Assembly: GCF_011300455.1 (NCBI RefSeq)
Contig: NZ_CP049869.1
Span: forward strand, 1 to 64,000
Source of the DNA: Sphingomonas piscis
GTDB lineage: Bacteria > Pseudomonadota > Alphaproteobacteria > Sphingomonadales > Sphingomonadaceae
Reading direction: 5' to 3'
Length of the DNA stretch: 64,000 nt
Shown here piece by piece: positions 21,963 through 31,952 of this stretch. Under the pieces are notes generated by a model. The model was not told where the DNA came from. It ran no database searches and saw only the letters and a list, made by a program, of their open reading frames with translations. Every line of letters begins with the position of its first letter. Positions within the stretch are counted from its first letter, which is position 1. The translations under genes and the position numbers were made by a program.

Positions 21963-23182
21963 CTAGATGTAGCCGAGCCACCAGTCGCGACGGCGCCTCT
22001 TCAATGCCGCCATCCACCGCGCCAGCGGGATCAGCAATGCGATGACGAGCAGCCAAACCCCATAGACGACGCCCAGCGACCAGCCCCAAGCCACCGGTGG
22101 CTGTCCGGAGAAGGCCTTGCCGAGCACATTGATTGCCGCATCCGGATTGCCGACTGCCGCATCGGCGATCAGCGCAAGGCCGTGTGCGATGTAGAGATGG
22201 CAAAGATAGGTAAACAAGGGGGTGCGGCCGAAGTCGAGCAGAACGCGCGCTGCCCCCCGCGGAAATGCTGGAGCGCGAGGAAGATCAACATCGACGTACC
22301 CAGCGTGGCGCAGACATAGTCAGGCGACGGCGGATATTTGGAGACGTTCATGAACGACATGACCGTCTGCGTCTCCGTAGCTCCGGTCTTCCACGGCGCG
22401 GGGTCGCCATATCCATTGAGCGCCCGCATGATTACGAACGCGACCAGCAGGCCCAGAGCAAGCGGCAACAGGATACGCGTTCGTTCGCGCTCTAAGCGGA
22501 AGCTTGGTCCGAGTCCGAAGCCGAGGCACATGACGCCAAGCCATGGAATGGCGGCGTAAAAGGCGAGAATCGGTGTTCCCGGGATCAGGTTGGGAGCAAC
22601 CGTCATGATCCGGATGATGGCGGCCGCTCCCGTCGCACCTTCGGTAGCCGCGGCAACAAGTGGGTAGATCAACAGGATCGCGACCCCGATGATCAGCACT
22701 GCCACAGATGGAAGCCGCGCAAGCGCTGCCATGCAGATCATCGATATGCCGATGGCCCAGATCACCTGAAGAAAGACCACCGAAACGCCGAAGTTGAACC
22801 CGAAGGTGACAACGGTCACTTCAAGGAACACCAGCCAGGCACCCCGCGTAAGCAGGAACCGAGACAGGTCGGCGCCTGCCTTGCCGTTCGCGCGCTGGAG
22901 GAAGATCGACACGCCGGCCAGAAAGACGAAGGTGGGGGCGCACAGGTGCGTGATCCACCGGGTGACGTAGAGCAAGGGATAGCTTTGCACCGGATCGGTC
23001 GGGTCGAAGCTGTTGACGGACACGTGAAAGAAGTCGCGGACATGGTCGAGGACCATGAACACGATCACCAGACCGCGAAGCATGTCGATCGCGTCCAGAC
23101 GCGCCGCTCCCGAGCGGGTGACCCCCGCCGGCACTGGTTCGACCAAAGCGTCGCCGTTCAGCTGTGCTGCCTGTGTTGCCAT
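21963..23182 (-). pseudogene. DUF1624/HGSNAT-like membrane acyltransferase, frameshifted as read
   Basis: The intact product would be about 405 residues, multi-spanning, with the family start RLDAIDMLRGLVIVFMVLDHVRDFF (conserved Asp and His of the heparan-alpha-glucosaminide N-acetyltransferase-like/DUF1624 group). The frame breaks after LIFLALQHFRGG and the conserved end (LFTYLCHLYIAHGLALI...) continues in another frame down to 21963. Adding one base to the C6 run at 22253-22258 restores a continuous product. A sequencing indel is the likeliest cause. The start is the ATG at 23182 with a purine-rich site upstream. The acyl acceptor is unknown. Confidence 0.75.
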
Positions 23183-23235
23183 CGGAAGCCCCCTTCCTGT
23201 TGTGAACCGGTCATAGCACGCCGGCGCGGGCACCG

Positions 23236-24990
23236 TCAGCCCTTTGGCGCGGCGTCCCTCACTCGTCGCCGGCCCAGGCGCGGCTCATGCTCCAGCTCCG
23301 CTTCCTCCATGATCTCGGCGCGCAGCTCGCTGCGCTTTTCGTGGATGCTGGCGATGACGGGCCCCATGGCGAGACCGATGTCGACGAGCACCGCTTCCGA
23401 AAGCTGAAGCGAGGCTTCGACCGTCTCCGGGACGGCATCGGTCACTCCCGCCTTGTAGAGCTGGGCGGCATGGCCGGGATCGCGGGCGCGGGCGATGATC
23501 GCAAGGTCCGGACACCAACCCCGCACCCGGCGAGCAATCTGTGCCACCAAAACGGGATCGTCCATCGTCAGCACCAAAGCCGCGGCATGACCGAGCTGCA
23601 GCTTATCTAGCAGTTCGCTCCGCCCGACATCGCCGAACAGGATGGAATAGCCGCCTTCACGCGCCGCCATGACGGCATCGATGTCACTTTCAACTGCGAG
23701 ATACGGCTTTCCGTGCTGGGTCAGCATGTCTGCGACCATCTTGCCGATACGGCCGAACCCGAAGATCACGGTGCGGCCAGACATATCGGACGGTGTTTCG
23801 CCATCCCCATGCCGCGCATCGGCCCGCCGACCTGCGAAGCGCCCGAGTGTTGCAAGCAGTGGCGTGATGGTGAGGCCGACGGCGGTCACGACCTGCCAGA
23901 ATGCCGCGGTTTCGCCGCTAATCGCGCCCGACGCCGCTGCCGCGCCGATCAGGATAAGGCTGGTTTCCGAAGGCGACGCCATCAGCAGGCCCGTTTCCGC
24001 CGCGGTCCCCAATCTGGAGCCGGCGAGACGCAAGAGCAGGCCGGTCACGAGAGACTTCACGAGCAGTACGCCGACGAGTGCGCCGAGCAGACTGGGCCAC
24101 ATGCCGGCGATCACGCGAAAGTCGATTTGCATGCCGACTGTGATCAGGAAGATGCCGAGCGCCAGCCCTCGAAACGGTGCAGTGACGACCTCCACCTCGC
24201 TTCGATATTCCGTTTCCGCGATCAGGACGCCGGCGATCAGCGCGCCGACGATCGGCGACAGCCCCACGGCTCCGGTCGCAAGGCTGGCGACGATCACTAC
24301 CAGCAGGCTGACGGCGAGGAACAACTCGGGGCTTTTCGTCCGGGCTGCCTGCGCAAACAGACGCGGAAGGAGCACGCGACCGATCAACAGCATGGCGGCA
24401 ATCACCAGCGCGCCCTTCCACGCCGTTTCCGCCATCGCGCCCAGCCCGGCGCTGCCCAGCAGGAACAGCAAGGGGACAAGCGCCAGATCCTCGAACAGCA
24501 ACATCGCAAAGGCTGCGCGCCCAACCGGCGTCTTCGTCCCCGCGATCGGCAGAACCAGTGCCGTGGACGACATTGCCAGCGCGAAGCCCAGTGCAACGGC
24601 ACTGGAAGGCGCTTCGCCGAACAGCAGCAGCCCGCTGCCGATAAGGAGCGCGCCCATCATCAGCTCGGCCGCGCCAACCCCGAACACCGCCTTGCGCATA
24701 GCAACAAGGCGCCGGAAGCTCAGCTCCAACCCAATTGAGAAGAGCAGCAGGATGATCCCGAATTCAGCGAAGGGCTCGATGGCGTGAGGGTCGTTGATGG
24801 TGACGGCTTCAAGCCAGGGATAGGCATCCGCATAACCGCCCAGGCCGAACGGTCCAGCGATCATTCCAACGATGATGAAGCCGATCACCGGCGAGATCTT
24901 GAGGCGGGCAAACGCGGGGATGACGATACCCGCCGCACCGAGGATCGTCAGCGCGTCGCTAAGCCCGTTTCCACTAAGTTCGCCAGCCAT
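23236..24990 (-). CDS. CPA2-family cation:proton antiporter with TrkA-N (RCK) domain
   Basis: A 584-residue protein. About 12 TM helices (residues 1-385) have the Na+/H+ exchanger fold of the KefB/YbaL group (SPVIGFIIVGMIAGPFGLGGY, LLLFSIGLELSFRRL, ALGFALAMSSTALVLPI). Then comes a Rossmann TrkA-N domain (VIFGFGRIGKMVADML; DDPVLVAQIARRVRGWCPDLAIIARARD) that senses nucleotides, and a short charged tail. Potassium or sodium export is likely; the ion is not deducible. The ATG at 24990 is preferred to the longer in-frame start at 25050. It is divergent from the DUF2945 gene, 80 bp away. Confidence 0.88.
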   Translation of the reverse strand: MAGELSGNGLSDALTILGAAGIVIPAFARLKISPVIGFIIVGMIAGPFGLGGYADAYPWLEAVTINDPHAIEPFAEFGIILLLFSIGLELSFRRLVAMRKAVFGVGAAELMMGALLIGSGLLLFGEAPSSAVALGFALAMSSTALVLPIAGTKTPVGRAAFAMLLFEDLALVPLLFLLGSAGLGAMAETAWKGALVIAAMLLIGRVLLPRLFAQAARTKSPELFLAVSLLVVIVASLATGAVGLSPIVGALIAGVLIAETEYRSEVEVVTAPFRGLALGIFLITVGMQIDFRVIAGMWPSLLGALVGVLLVKSLVTGLLLRLAGSRLGTAAETGLLMASPSETSLILIGAAAASGAISGETAAFWQVVTAVGLTITPLLATLGRFAGRRADARHGDGETPSDMSGRTVIFGFGRIGKMVADMLTQHGKPYLAVESDIDAVMAAREGGYSILFGDVGRSELLDKLQLGHAAALVLTMDDPVLVAQIARRVRGWCPDLAIIARARDPGHAAQLYKAGVTDAVPETVEASLQLSEAVLVDIGLAMGPVIASIHEKRSELRAEIMEEAELEHEPRLGRRRVRDAAPKG

Positions 24991-25070
24991 ACCGGCTTTA
25001 GAGCAGCCCGTCGCCTTTCTGTCATCCGGAACTCGCTTCGCGCGTTGCAAGAGGGCGAAGGAGAACTGCG

Positions 25071-25277
25071 ATGGCGAAGAGTTTGAAGGCCGGCGACAAG
25101 GTCAGCTGGAAGTCACATGGCGGCGAAGCGCATGGCAAGGTCGTGAAGAAGGTCACCTCCCCAATGACCATCAAAGGTCACAAGGTGGCTGCGTCCAAGG
25201 ACAATCCCGAATATCTCGTTGAGACAGACGAGGGGAAGCAGGCCGCCCACAAGCCGGACGCGCTGAAGAAGGGATGA
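25071..25277 (+). CDS. DUF2945 (HVA1/TUDOR-like) small protein
   Basis: A 68-residue basic protein matching the DUF2945 family along its whole length: KAGDKVSWKSHGGEAHGKVVKKV..., TIKGHKVAASKDNPEYLVE, KQAAHKPDALKKG. The fold is a small beta-barrel related to Tudor domains; the bacterial function is unknown, and homologues often sit among stress genes. It is preceded by GGAGAA. Its stop overlaps the ATG of the next FAD monooxygenase (ATGA), so the two are co-translated. Confidence 0.88.
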   Translation: MAKSLKAGDKVSWKSHGGEAHGKVVKKVTSPMTIKGHKVAASKDNPEYLVETDEGKQAAHKPDALKKG

Positions 25278-26475
25278 GGCCTCGCGACGACGTCATCATC
25301 GCCGGCGGTGGTCCCGCCGGAATGATGGCGGGGCTACTTTTCGCCCGGGCCGGTTGCCGGGTTCGGGTGCTCGAAAAGCATCGAGACTTCCTGCACGACT
25401 TTCGCGGCGACACCGTTCATCCAGCCACGATGGACGTGCTCGACGACCTCGGACTGCTCGACCGCTTTCTCGAGAGACCCCACGACCGGCTTCAGAAAGC
25501 CCAACTCCGGATCGGCGGACGCGAGATGGTCGTTGGCGATCTGTCGCGGGTGAAGGGTAGGACTCCATTCGTGGCCATGATGCCGCAGTGGGAGTTCCTC
25601 GACTTCCTTCGCGCCGAAGCGGTCCAACTGCCGAACTTCCAAGTGGAGATGGGCCGCGGGGTCGGTGACATCAGGTTCGAAGAGGGCAGGGCAACGGCGG
25701 TGAAGACGTCCGACGGGACCTTGCTCGGCGCCTCTGCCCTGATCATAGCCGCAGATGGTCGTCGCTCGGTCGTTCGGCGGCGCGGCCTGCTCCCGGCCAA
25801 GGATCTCGGATCTCCCATCGACGTTTTCTGGTTCGAGCTTCCCAAGCGCTCGCCGGAGCAAGGCGTGCTTCGTATTGCCGTTGATCGAGGGCGCATCCTC
25901 GTCCGCGTCGACCGTGCCACATACTGGCAGTGCGCGTTCGTGATCCCGAAGGGCTCCGCCCAAGAGCTTCGACGTCATGGCGTCGACCATGTCCGGGCCG
26001 AGATCGAACGTGTGGAACCTCGGCTTGAAAATATCGGTCAGGACCTGACAAGCCTGGATCAGCTCCACCTGCTTGAAGTCAGTCTCGACCGGCTGACGCG
26101 CTGGAGTCGCCCCGGCCTTCTCGCGATTGGCGACGCCGCTCACGCCATGTCACCGATGGGCGGGATCGGGATCAACTTCGCGATCCAGGATGCGGTCGCG
26201 GCGGCCAATCTGCTCGCACCAGGCATCGCGGCGGGGAGCAGCGTCGATCAGCTGCTGCAAAGAGTGCAGCGCCGGCGTTATGCTTCGACGGCACTGGTTC
26301 AGGCCGTTCAACGCATCGCTCAAAACTGGGTACTAGCCCCATGCTTCATCGCGCCGGCAGTCTGGAACGGCCGCCTTGGCCCTTGCTCCTCCTTGACGCG
26401 ATGCCCGCCCTTCGCCGCCTGCCGGGCCGTGCGATCGCCTGGGGCGTACGGCGGGAGCGGGTGTCGTTCGCCTGA
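25274..26475 (+). pseudogene. FAD-dependent monooxygenase (PHBH/UbiH fold), C-terminal frameshift as read
   Basis: Rossmann FAD motif IIAGGGPAGMMAGLLFARAG at the N-terminus, the middle segment AADGRRSVVRRRG (DG motif), and the second FAD motif GDAAHAMSPMGGIGINFAIQDA near residue 290. As read, the frame runs to 26521, but the last about 65 residues look like an unrelated frame. Adding one base in the AAAACTGGG stretch (26322-26330) gives an end like that of the neighbouring paralogue (AIAWGVRRERVSFA) with a stop at 26475. The substrate is unknown; homologues are annotated as aromatic-compound hydroxylases. It is co-translated with the DUF2945 gene. Confidence 0.75.
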
Positions 26476-26598
26476 GCAATTCGCTTCCAAAATAGGCATT
26501 GGTCTGCCACCTCACCGCTAGAGCACCCGTGTCCGTATGTTAGAAAGGGCTCCTGTTGTGCGTGCGTACAGGTTACCACGAACATTGGGAGCATTCGC

Positions 26599-27814
26599 AT
26601 GGACGCCGACCTGATTGTGGCCGGGGGCGGTCCCGCCGGAGTAATGGCCGGTCTTTTGTTCGCTCGTGCCGGATGCCGCACCATTGTGCTGGAAAAGCAC
26701 GCCGACTTCTTCCGCGACTTCCGGGGTGACACGGTCCACCCCTCGACCCTTGAGCTGATGCGCGAGCTCGGCCTCCTCGACGACTTCCTGAAGCGCCCGC
26801 ACGATGAGGTTCACAAGCTAACCGCCCGCGTGGCCGACACGCAGGTCACGATCGCCGACCTCAGCCACCTTCCGGTTGAGAGCCGCTTCGTTGCCATGAT
26901 GCCGCAATGGGAGTTTCTCGACTTCCTGACGCAGGAGGCGCGACATTACCCTACGTTCGACTTGCGGATGCAGGCGGAAGCAGTCGACTTGCTGACCGAC
27001 GGCAGCCGTGTTGCGGGCGTGCGGCTCAAGGACGGGAGCGAGCTTCGTGCGCCGCTGACCATCGCGGCGGACGGACGAAGCTCCGTTCTTCGTTCAAAGG
27101 CGACGCTTCCCAAGATCGACTTCGGCGTCCCGATCGACGTGCTGTGGTTCAGGCTGCCCAAGAAGAAGAGCGAGGAGAATCAGACCGGCGGTACCTTCGG
27201 AACAGGCGCCTTTCTCGTCGAGATTGATCGCGGCGATTATTGGCAATGCGCCTATGTCGTTCCCAAGGGGGCGGCGAAGGAGGTGGAGGCGAGGGGCCTC
27301 GATGCCTTCCGGGAGGAAGTCGCCCGTGCCGAGCCGAAGTTGGCGGGCGCGGTCGACACGCTCCAGGACTGGGATCAGGTCAAGCTGCTGTCGGTCTCAC
27401 TCGACCGGCTGTCGACCTGGTGGAAACCCGGCCTGCTCGCGATCGGCGATGCGGCTCATGCCATGTCGCCGGTCGGCGGTGTCGGCGTAAACCTCGCGGT
27501 TCAGGATGCCGTCGCCGCCGCCAACATCCTGTCGGGGCCCTTGGCAAAGGGCCGTGACGTGACGCCGCTACTCGCCAAGGTGCAGGCTCGGCGGCTGTTC
27601 CCCACGCGCATGGTCCAGCGAATGCAAAAAGGCCGTCCACGACCGCATCCTGACGCCCCTGGTGGTGCAGCGAGCGGTCCTCACCAAAGTGCCGCTGCCG
27701 CTGCGCCTTTTCCAACGCATCCCATTCATGAGCCGGATTCCGGCCCGTATCATCGGTCTCGGCGTCCGGCGGGAACATATCCGCTCGCCGGACGCCGGCC
27801 TGAGGCAAGCTTAG
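26599..27814 (+). pseudogene. Second FAD-dependent monooxygenase, C-terminal frameshift as read
   Basis: A paralogue of the preceding gene with the same block order: IVAGGGPAGVMAGLLFARAG, MMPQWEFLDFL, AADGRSSVLRSKA, GDAAHAMSPVGGVGVNLAVQDA. The frame breaks at the A5 run 27626-27630. With one A fewer, translation continues as MQKAVHDRILTPLVVQR and on to MSRIPARIIGLGVRREHIRSP, with a stop at 27812-27814, giving about 404 residues. As read, the frame instead runs into the antisense of icd to 28161, which is not credible. The reconstructed end overlaps the convergent icd stop by 4 bp. Confidence 0.78.
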
Positions 27815-29031
27815 GCCCAGCTGGCCATCTTGGTTTCGAGGTTCGCGCGAATGGCCTCGAAGAATTGTTCGGTGGTCATCCATGCCTGGTCCGGACCGAC
27901 CAGGATCGCGAGATCCTTGGTCATCTTTCCGCTCTCGACCGTCTCGATGCAGACTTCCTCGAGTGTCTCGGCGAAGCGGACGACGTCGGGTGTGTCGTCG
28001 AACTTGCCGCGATAGATGAGGCCGCGGGTCCAGGCGAAGATGGACGCAATGGGGTTCGTCGACGTCGACTTGCCCTGCTGGTGCATGCGGTAGTGGCGGG
28101 TAACGGTGCCGTGCGCCGCCTCGGCCTCCACCGTCTTGCCATCTGGGGTCATCAGCACTGACGTCATCAGGCCGAGCGAGCCGAAGCCCTGCGCCACCTG
28201 ATCCGATTGGACGTCGCCGTCGTAATTCTTGCAGGCCCAAACGAACTTGCCGCTCCACTTCAGCGCGGACGCGACCATGTCGTCGATCAGGCGATGCTGA
28301 TACTCGATGCCCGCAGCGGTGAACTTGTCCTTAAATTCGCTGTCGAAAATCTCCTGAAAGATGTCCTTGAAGCGGCCGTCATAGGCTTTCAGGATAGTGT
28401 TCTTTGTCGACAGGTACAGCGGCCAGCCGCGGTCCAGGGCGTAGTTCATGCTCGCCCGGGCGAAGTCGCGAATGGAATCGTCCAGGTTGTACATGCCCAT
28501 GGCGACGCCGGCTTCGGGGAAGTCGAACACTTCCTCCTCGATCACTTGGCCGTCCTCGCCAACCCATTTCATGCTGAGCTTGCCCTTGCCCGGCACCTTG
28601 AAGTCGGTCGCCTTATACTGATCGCCGAAGGCGTGACGGCCGACGACGATCGGGTCGGTCCAGCCGGGAATCAGCCTCGGCACGTTGGAGATGACGATCG
28701 GCTCGCGGAAGATCACGCCGCCGAGGATGTTGCGGATCGTACCGTTGGGCGACTTCCACATCTTCTGGAGCTTGAACTCCTCGACTCGGGCTTCGTCAGG
28801 CGTGATGGTGGCGCACTTCACGCCGACACCATGCTGCTTGATCGCATTGGCCGCGTCGATCGTGATCTGATCGCCCGTCTCGTCGCGCTTCTCGACGCCA
28901 AGGTCGAAGTAGATGAGGTCGATGTCGAGATAAGGCTGAATCAGCCGTTCGCGAATCCACTGCCAGATGATGCGGGTCATCTCGTCGCCATCGAGTTCGA
29001 CGACGGGGTTTTTCACCTTGATCTTGGCCAT
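27811..29031 (-). CDS. icd: NADP-dependent isocitrate dehydrogenase (homodimeric type)
   Basis: A 406-residue TCA-cycle enzyme converting isocitrate to 2-oxoglutarate. Conserved blocks: [19 protein letters not shown] at the start, the substrate-binding KSPNGTIRN, the metal-site Asp run in [29 protein letters not shown], and the NADP-binding HGTVTRHYR. These place it in the eukaryote-like dimeric NADP-IDH subgroup common in alphaproteobacteria. The start ATG at 29031 opens the conserved block; an in-frame extension to 29247 is not conserved. A promoter lies at 29066-29094. Confidence 0.95.
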   Translation of the reverse strand: MAKIKVKNPVVELDGDEMTRIIWQWIRERLIQPYLDIDLIYFDLGVEKRDETGDQITIDAANAIKQHGVGVKCATITPDEARVEEFKLQKMWKSPNGTIRNILGGVIFREPIVISNVPRLIPGWTDPIVVGRHAFGDQYKATDFKVPGKGKLSMKWVGEDGQVIEEEVFDFPEAGVAMGMYNLDDSIRDFARASMNYALDRGWPLYLSTKNTILKAYDGRFKDIFQEIFDSEFKDKFTAAGIEYQHRLIDDMVASALKWSGKFVWACKNYDGDVQSDQVAQGFGSLGLMTSVLMTPDGKTVEAEAAHGTVTRHYRMHQQGKSTSTNPIASIFAWTRGLIYRGKFDDTPDVVRFAETLEEVCIETVESGKMTKDLAILVGPDQAWMTTEQFFEAIRANLETKMASWA

Positions 29032-29065
29032 GCGGGTTCCCGATTTTGTGTGTGGTTCGGGCGGC

Positions 29066-29094
29066 GCCTTAAAACGGTGCCGAAAGCGAGGCAA
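29066..29094 (-). promoter_or_regulatory. Candidate sigma-70 promoter of icd
   Basis: On the minus strand: TTGCCT (29094-29089), 17-base spacer, TAAGGC (29071-29066), followed by a GC-rich discriminator. It has the same architecture as the elements found before rpsB and rpmE in this window. Confidence 0.45.
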
Positions 29095-29137
29095 CCGCGC
29101 CGTTGCCCGCGTGCGCGGCGGGCAGTAGGAGGGGCGG

Positions 29138-29875
29138 ATGCCTTCGCTCGACAAGCCCGATGCCCCAATCACCACCACGGTGAAGTGGCGCTTTCCCTCC
29201 GTCCATCCCGAGGGACGCAAGTTCGCCGTCATCGCCGGCGCAATCACGCTTGCGACCTATCTGATGGTCAGCCACTTCATCGGCTGGTTATTCGTTCTGG
29301 TGACCATCTGGGTGCTCGCCTTCTTCCGCGACCCGATCCGGACCACGCCGCGCGGCGACAACCTGATCGTTGCGCCTGCCGACGGGCTGATCACCCTCAT
29401 CGTCAGGGTGCCGCCCCCGCCCGAACTTCGTGGCGCCGACGGTCTCGGTGATGCCGAGATGGTGCGGGTATCGATGTTCATGAGTGTGTTCGACGTTCAC
29501 ATCAATCGCTCGCCGATCGCCGGTACCATTCGCCGGATCGCCTACATTCCGGGCAAGTTCGTGAACGCCGACCTGGATAAGGCTAGCGAGGATAACGAAC
29601 GCCAACATTTCATGGTCGAGAGCGCCAATGGTACCCGCATCGGTTTCACCCAAATTGCGGGCCTGGTCGCCCGGCGGATCATGGCCTTTGTACGTGAGGG
29701 TGATGCAGTTCAGGCCGGCGAGCGGATCGGGCTGATCCGCTTCGGAAGCCGTGTCGACGTTTATCTTCCCGCTGGCACCGGCCCGCGGGTGATCCTGGGG
29801 CAAAGGACGATCGCCGGAGAAACGGTCATTGCCGAGATTGGCGTCGATCCGGCTCTGACCGGGATCAGCCAATGA
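29138..29875 (+). CDS. psd: Phosphatidylserine decarboxylase proenzyme (short form)
   Basis: A 245-residue proenzyme making phosphatidylethanolamine. It has an N-terminal membrane segment ([17 protein letters not shown]), the core [20 protein letters not shown], and the self-cleavage motif FGSRVD, where cleavage between Gly and Ser yields the pyruvoyl alpha subunit. The length matches the short PSD-A type of alphaproteobacteria. AGGAGGGG lies just before the ATG. Its TGA overlaps the pssA ATG, so the two consecutive steps of PE synthesis are translationally coupled. Confidence 0.94.
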   Translation: MPSLDKPDAPITTTVKWRFPSVHPEGRKFAVIAGAITLATYLMVSHFIGWLFVLVTIWVLAFFRDPIRTTPRGDNLIVAPADGLITLIVRVPPPPELRGADGLGDAEMVRVSMFMSVFDVHINRSPIAGTIRRIAYIPGKFVNADLDKASEDNERQHFMVESANGTRIGFTQIAGLVARRIMAFVREGDAVQAGERIGLIRFGSRVDVYLPAGTGPRVILGQRTIAGETVIAEIGVDPALTGISQ

Positions 29876-30630
29876 TTCAGGAGCGGGAAGGGCGGGGCAT
29901 TCCCTTCCGCGCGATGGTTCCCAACGCCATCACCGCGCTGGCCTTGTGCTTCGGGCTCACGGGCGTGCGGTTCGCAATCACGGACGAGTGGCAGTGGGCT
30001 CTGGGCTTTATCGTCTTTGCCGGTGTGCTTGACGGCCTCGATGGCCGCATCGCCCGTCTGCTTCGGGCGCAAAGCAAGTTTGGCGCTGAACTTGACTCAC
30101 TGGCGGACAACATCGCCTTCGGAACGGCACCTGCGCTCGTGCTGTTTCTGTGGGCGCTCAGGGATGCTCCACGGGTTGGATGGATTGCTGCACTTGCCTA
30201 TGCGGTCTGCATGGCGTTGCGGCTGGCCCGCTTCAACGCCCGGATCGACAATACCGAGCAGCCTCATAAGTCCGCAGGTTTCAACACCGGTGTTCCGGCT
30301 CCAGCGGGGGCAGGGCTCGTATTCGTCCCGATTTACCTCTGGCTGATCACGGGCAACGAGCTTTTCCAGCATTGGCCGCTGGTCACTGGATGGACCTTCT
30401 TCATCGCGGCTCTGATGATTTCGAGCCTGCCGACTTACAGCTGGTCGTCGATGCGAATTCGACGCGAGTGGCGCTTACTGGCGCTCGTGGCAGTTGCGCT
30501 TCTCGGAGCGGCGCTGATGGTTGCGCCGTGGCCGACGTTGCTTGCCGTATCGGGTCTGTACTTGGCGATGCTACCGTTCAGCCTCGCAAGCTACGGACGG
30601 GTCAAGCGACGGCGCGCTGCTTCGGTGTAA
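29872..30630 (+). CDS. pssA: CDP-diacylglycerol--serine O-phosphatidyltransferase
   Basis: A 252-residue multi-spanning CDP-alcohol phosphatidyltransferase that makes phosphatidylserine, the substrate of the upstream psd. The catalytic motif DG-x2-AR-x8-G-x3-D-x3-D is complete ([26 protein letters not shown]). Several TM helices follow. The start overlaps psd by 4 bp. Its last 29 bases overlap an oppositely oriented small gene. Confidence 0.94.
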   Translation: MIQEREGRGIPFRAMVPNAITALALCFGLTGVRFAITDEWQWALGFIVFAGVLDGLDGRIARLLRAQSKFGAELDSLADNIAFGTAPALVLFLWALRDAPRVGWIAALAYAVCMALRLARFNARIDNTEQPHKSAGFNTGVPAPAGAGLVFVPIYLWLITGNELFQHWPLVTGWTFFIAALMISSLPTYSWSSMRIRREWRLLALVAVALLGAALMVAPWPTLLAVSGLYLAMLPFSLASYGRVKRRRAASV

Positions 30631-30829
30631 CGCGAACTGGCCGTTGCTGGACCACGGCCCGTGAACGGACGCGAACCGGAACGGCCGTGAAAGTCGGCTC
30701 GGCGAGCCCTGATTGGCCACGAAGGGCGGCAAGAACCTTGCCGCCGCTTTCCTCGGCCATGCGCAGTGCAACGGCACCGATCATCCATAAGGTGGCAACA
30801 CAAACGAGGGTGGAAAGCACTGCAAGCAT
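30602..30829 (-). CDS. Small membrane protein, stress-promoter driven
   Basis: A 75-residue predicted protein of unknown family: an N-terminal TM helix (MLAVLSTLVCVATLWMIGAVAL), a short amphipathic part and a strongly basic tail ([20 protein letters not shown]). It is accepted as real because it has a GGAAG ribosome binding site and an EcfG-type promoter at 30855-30879, and because it fills an otherwise empty gap. It ends antisense to the last 29 bases of pssA. No function can be assigned. Confidence 0.55.
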   Translation of the reverse strand: MLAVLSTLVCVATLWMIGAVALRMAEESGGKVLAALRGQSGLAEPTFTAVPVRVRSRAVVQQRPVRVTPKQRAVA

Positions 30830-30854
30830 AGCATTCTTCCTTGGTTAAGCGCTG

Positions 30855-30879
30855 AACCCGCGGAATCCCGTTTCGTTCC
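30855..30879 (-). promoter_or_regulatory. Candidate sigma-EcfG promoter of the small membrane protein
   Basis: On the minus strand: GGAAC (30879-30875), 16-base spacer, GGTT (30858-30855). Equivalently the spacer is 17 bases before GTT. This is within the accepted EcfG spacing, and a start about 20 bp before the small gene's ATG is expected. The first base of the -10 differs from the usual C. Confidence 0.5.
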
Positions 30880-30955
30880 GGAGCAATCAGGCATCCTGTT
30901 GAACCGCAACAATGTTCGTGTTTTGTTCTGTTCCTGTCAAGCCCTCACCAAAGCC

Positions 30956-30984
30956 TTGAAAGGGCGGCAATGTTTCGCTAGAGG
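30956..30984 (+). promoter_or_regulatory. Candidate sigma-70 promoter of rpsB-tsf
   Basis: TTGAAA (30956-30961), 17-base spacer, TAGAGG (30979-30984), then GGCCGCGC. It lies about 95 bp before the rpsB ATG, leaving a leader of roughly 88 bases with room for ribosomal-protein autoregulation. No specific leader structure was recognised. Confidence 0.5.
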
Positions 30985-31078
30985 GCCGCGCATCCCACAG
31001 GCGGAGCCAAACATACCGGTGCTGACCTAACCGTCAGTCATTCGGTTCCGCCGAGGCATAACCGGAAGGAGAAGACCT

Positions 31079-31834
31079 ATGGCGGCCCCTGTCGTCACTC
31101 TACAGCAATTGCTCGAAGCCGGAGCGCACTTCGGCCACCAGACCCACCGCTGGAATCCGCGGATGAAGCCGTACATTTTCGGCGACCGCAACGGTGTTCA
31201 CATCATCGACCTGTCGCAGAGCGTTCCGCTCTTCGCCCGCGCCCTCGACTTCGTGTCGCAGACCGTAGCTCGCGGCGGCAAGGTTTTGTTCGTCGGCACC
31301 AAGCGTCAGGCTCAGGATGCGGTTGCCGAGGCGGCCCGCGCCAGCGGTCAGCACTTCGTCAACCATCGTTGGCTGGGCGGCATGCTGACCAACTGGAAGA
31401 CCATCTCCAACTCGATCAAGCGCCTCAAGAGCCTTGAGGAGCAGCTGAGCGGCGACACCGCCGGCCTCACTAAGAAGGAAGTCCTTCAGCTGACCCGCGA
31501 GCGCGACAAGCTCGAGAAGAGCCTTGGCGGCATCCGCGACATGGGCGGTCTTCCCGACGTCATGTTCGTCATCGATACGAACAAGGAAGAACTGGCCATC
31601 AAGGAAGCCAACGTCCTTGGCATTCCGGTCGTTGCGATCCTCGATTCGAACAGCGACCCGAACGGCATCGCTTTCCCGGTTCCCGGTAACGACGACGCCA
31701 GCCGGGCCATCCGCCTGTATGCGGACTCCATCGCTCAGGCAGCGAGCAGCGGCCGCAGCGGCGGTGCAGCGGCGCGCGGCGAGGACATCGGCTCGATGGC
31801 CGAACCGCCGGTTGAAGCCGCGCTGGCCGAGTAA
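31079..31834 (+). CDS. rpsB: 30S ribosomal protein S2
   Basis: 251 residues; the S2 signature [35 protein letters not shown] and the later block [37 protein letters not shown] are intact. It has a Ser/Gly/Ala-rich C-terminal tail. A strong site GGAAGGAGAAG precedes the ATG. It heads the rpsB-tsf-pyrH-frr cluster. Two hairpins follow the gene before tsf, possibly tuning read-through so that S2 exceeds EF-Ts. Confidence 0.97.
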   Translation: MAAPVVTLQQLLEAGAHFGHQTHRWNPRMKPYIFGDRNGVHIIDLSQSVPLFARALDFVSQTVARGGKVLFVGTKRQAQDAVAEAARASGQHFVNHRWLGGMLTNWKTISNSIKRLKSLEEQLSGDTAGLTKKEVLQLTRERDKLEKSLGGIRDMGGLPDVMFVIDTNKEELAIKEANVLGIPVVAILDSNSDPNGIAFPVPGNDDASRAIRLYADSIAQAASSGRSGGAAARGEDIGSMAEPPVEAALAE

Positions 31835-31841
31835 TTGCATT

Positions 31842-31863
31842 CCCCTCCCGCAAGCGGGAGGGG
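31842..31863. repeat. Perfect CCCCTCCCGC palindrome (REP-like hairpin)
   Basis: Arms CCCCTCCCGC (31842-31851) and GCGGGAGGGG (31854-31863) around AA, 7 bp after the rpsB stop. It is related in sequence to the hairpins at 17096-17122 and 31913-31934. Such elements recur between genes in sphingomonad genomes and can stabilise or end transcripts. Confidence 0.6.
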
Positions 31864-31912
31864 CGAGGGGAGGCTTGTCTGCCTTCCTCCGAGCACAACA
31901 TTCCCTCCCCAA

Positions 31913-31934
31913 CCCCTCCCGTCCCCGGGAGGGG
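31913..31934. repeat. CCCCTCCC hairpin before tsf
   Basis: Arms CCCCTCCC (31913-31920) and GGGAGGGG (31927-31934) with a six-base loop, 18 bp before the tsf ATG. It is a second member of the same repeat family within 80 bp. Its closeness to the tsf ribosome binding site means it could also affect translation initiation. Confidence 0.55.
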
Positions 31935-31952
31935 AGCTAGAAGGATTTAAAC

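Noticed and set aside
25007..25027. GGAAC and CGTT upstream of the DUF2945 gene as an EcfG promoter
   Set aside because: The spacing is only 10 bases; EcfG promoters need about 16-17.
27812..28161. C-terminal extension of the second FAD protein antisense to icd
   Set aside because: Arises from the A5 frameshift; the other frame gives a conserved end at 27814.
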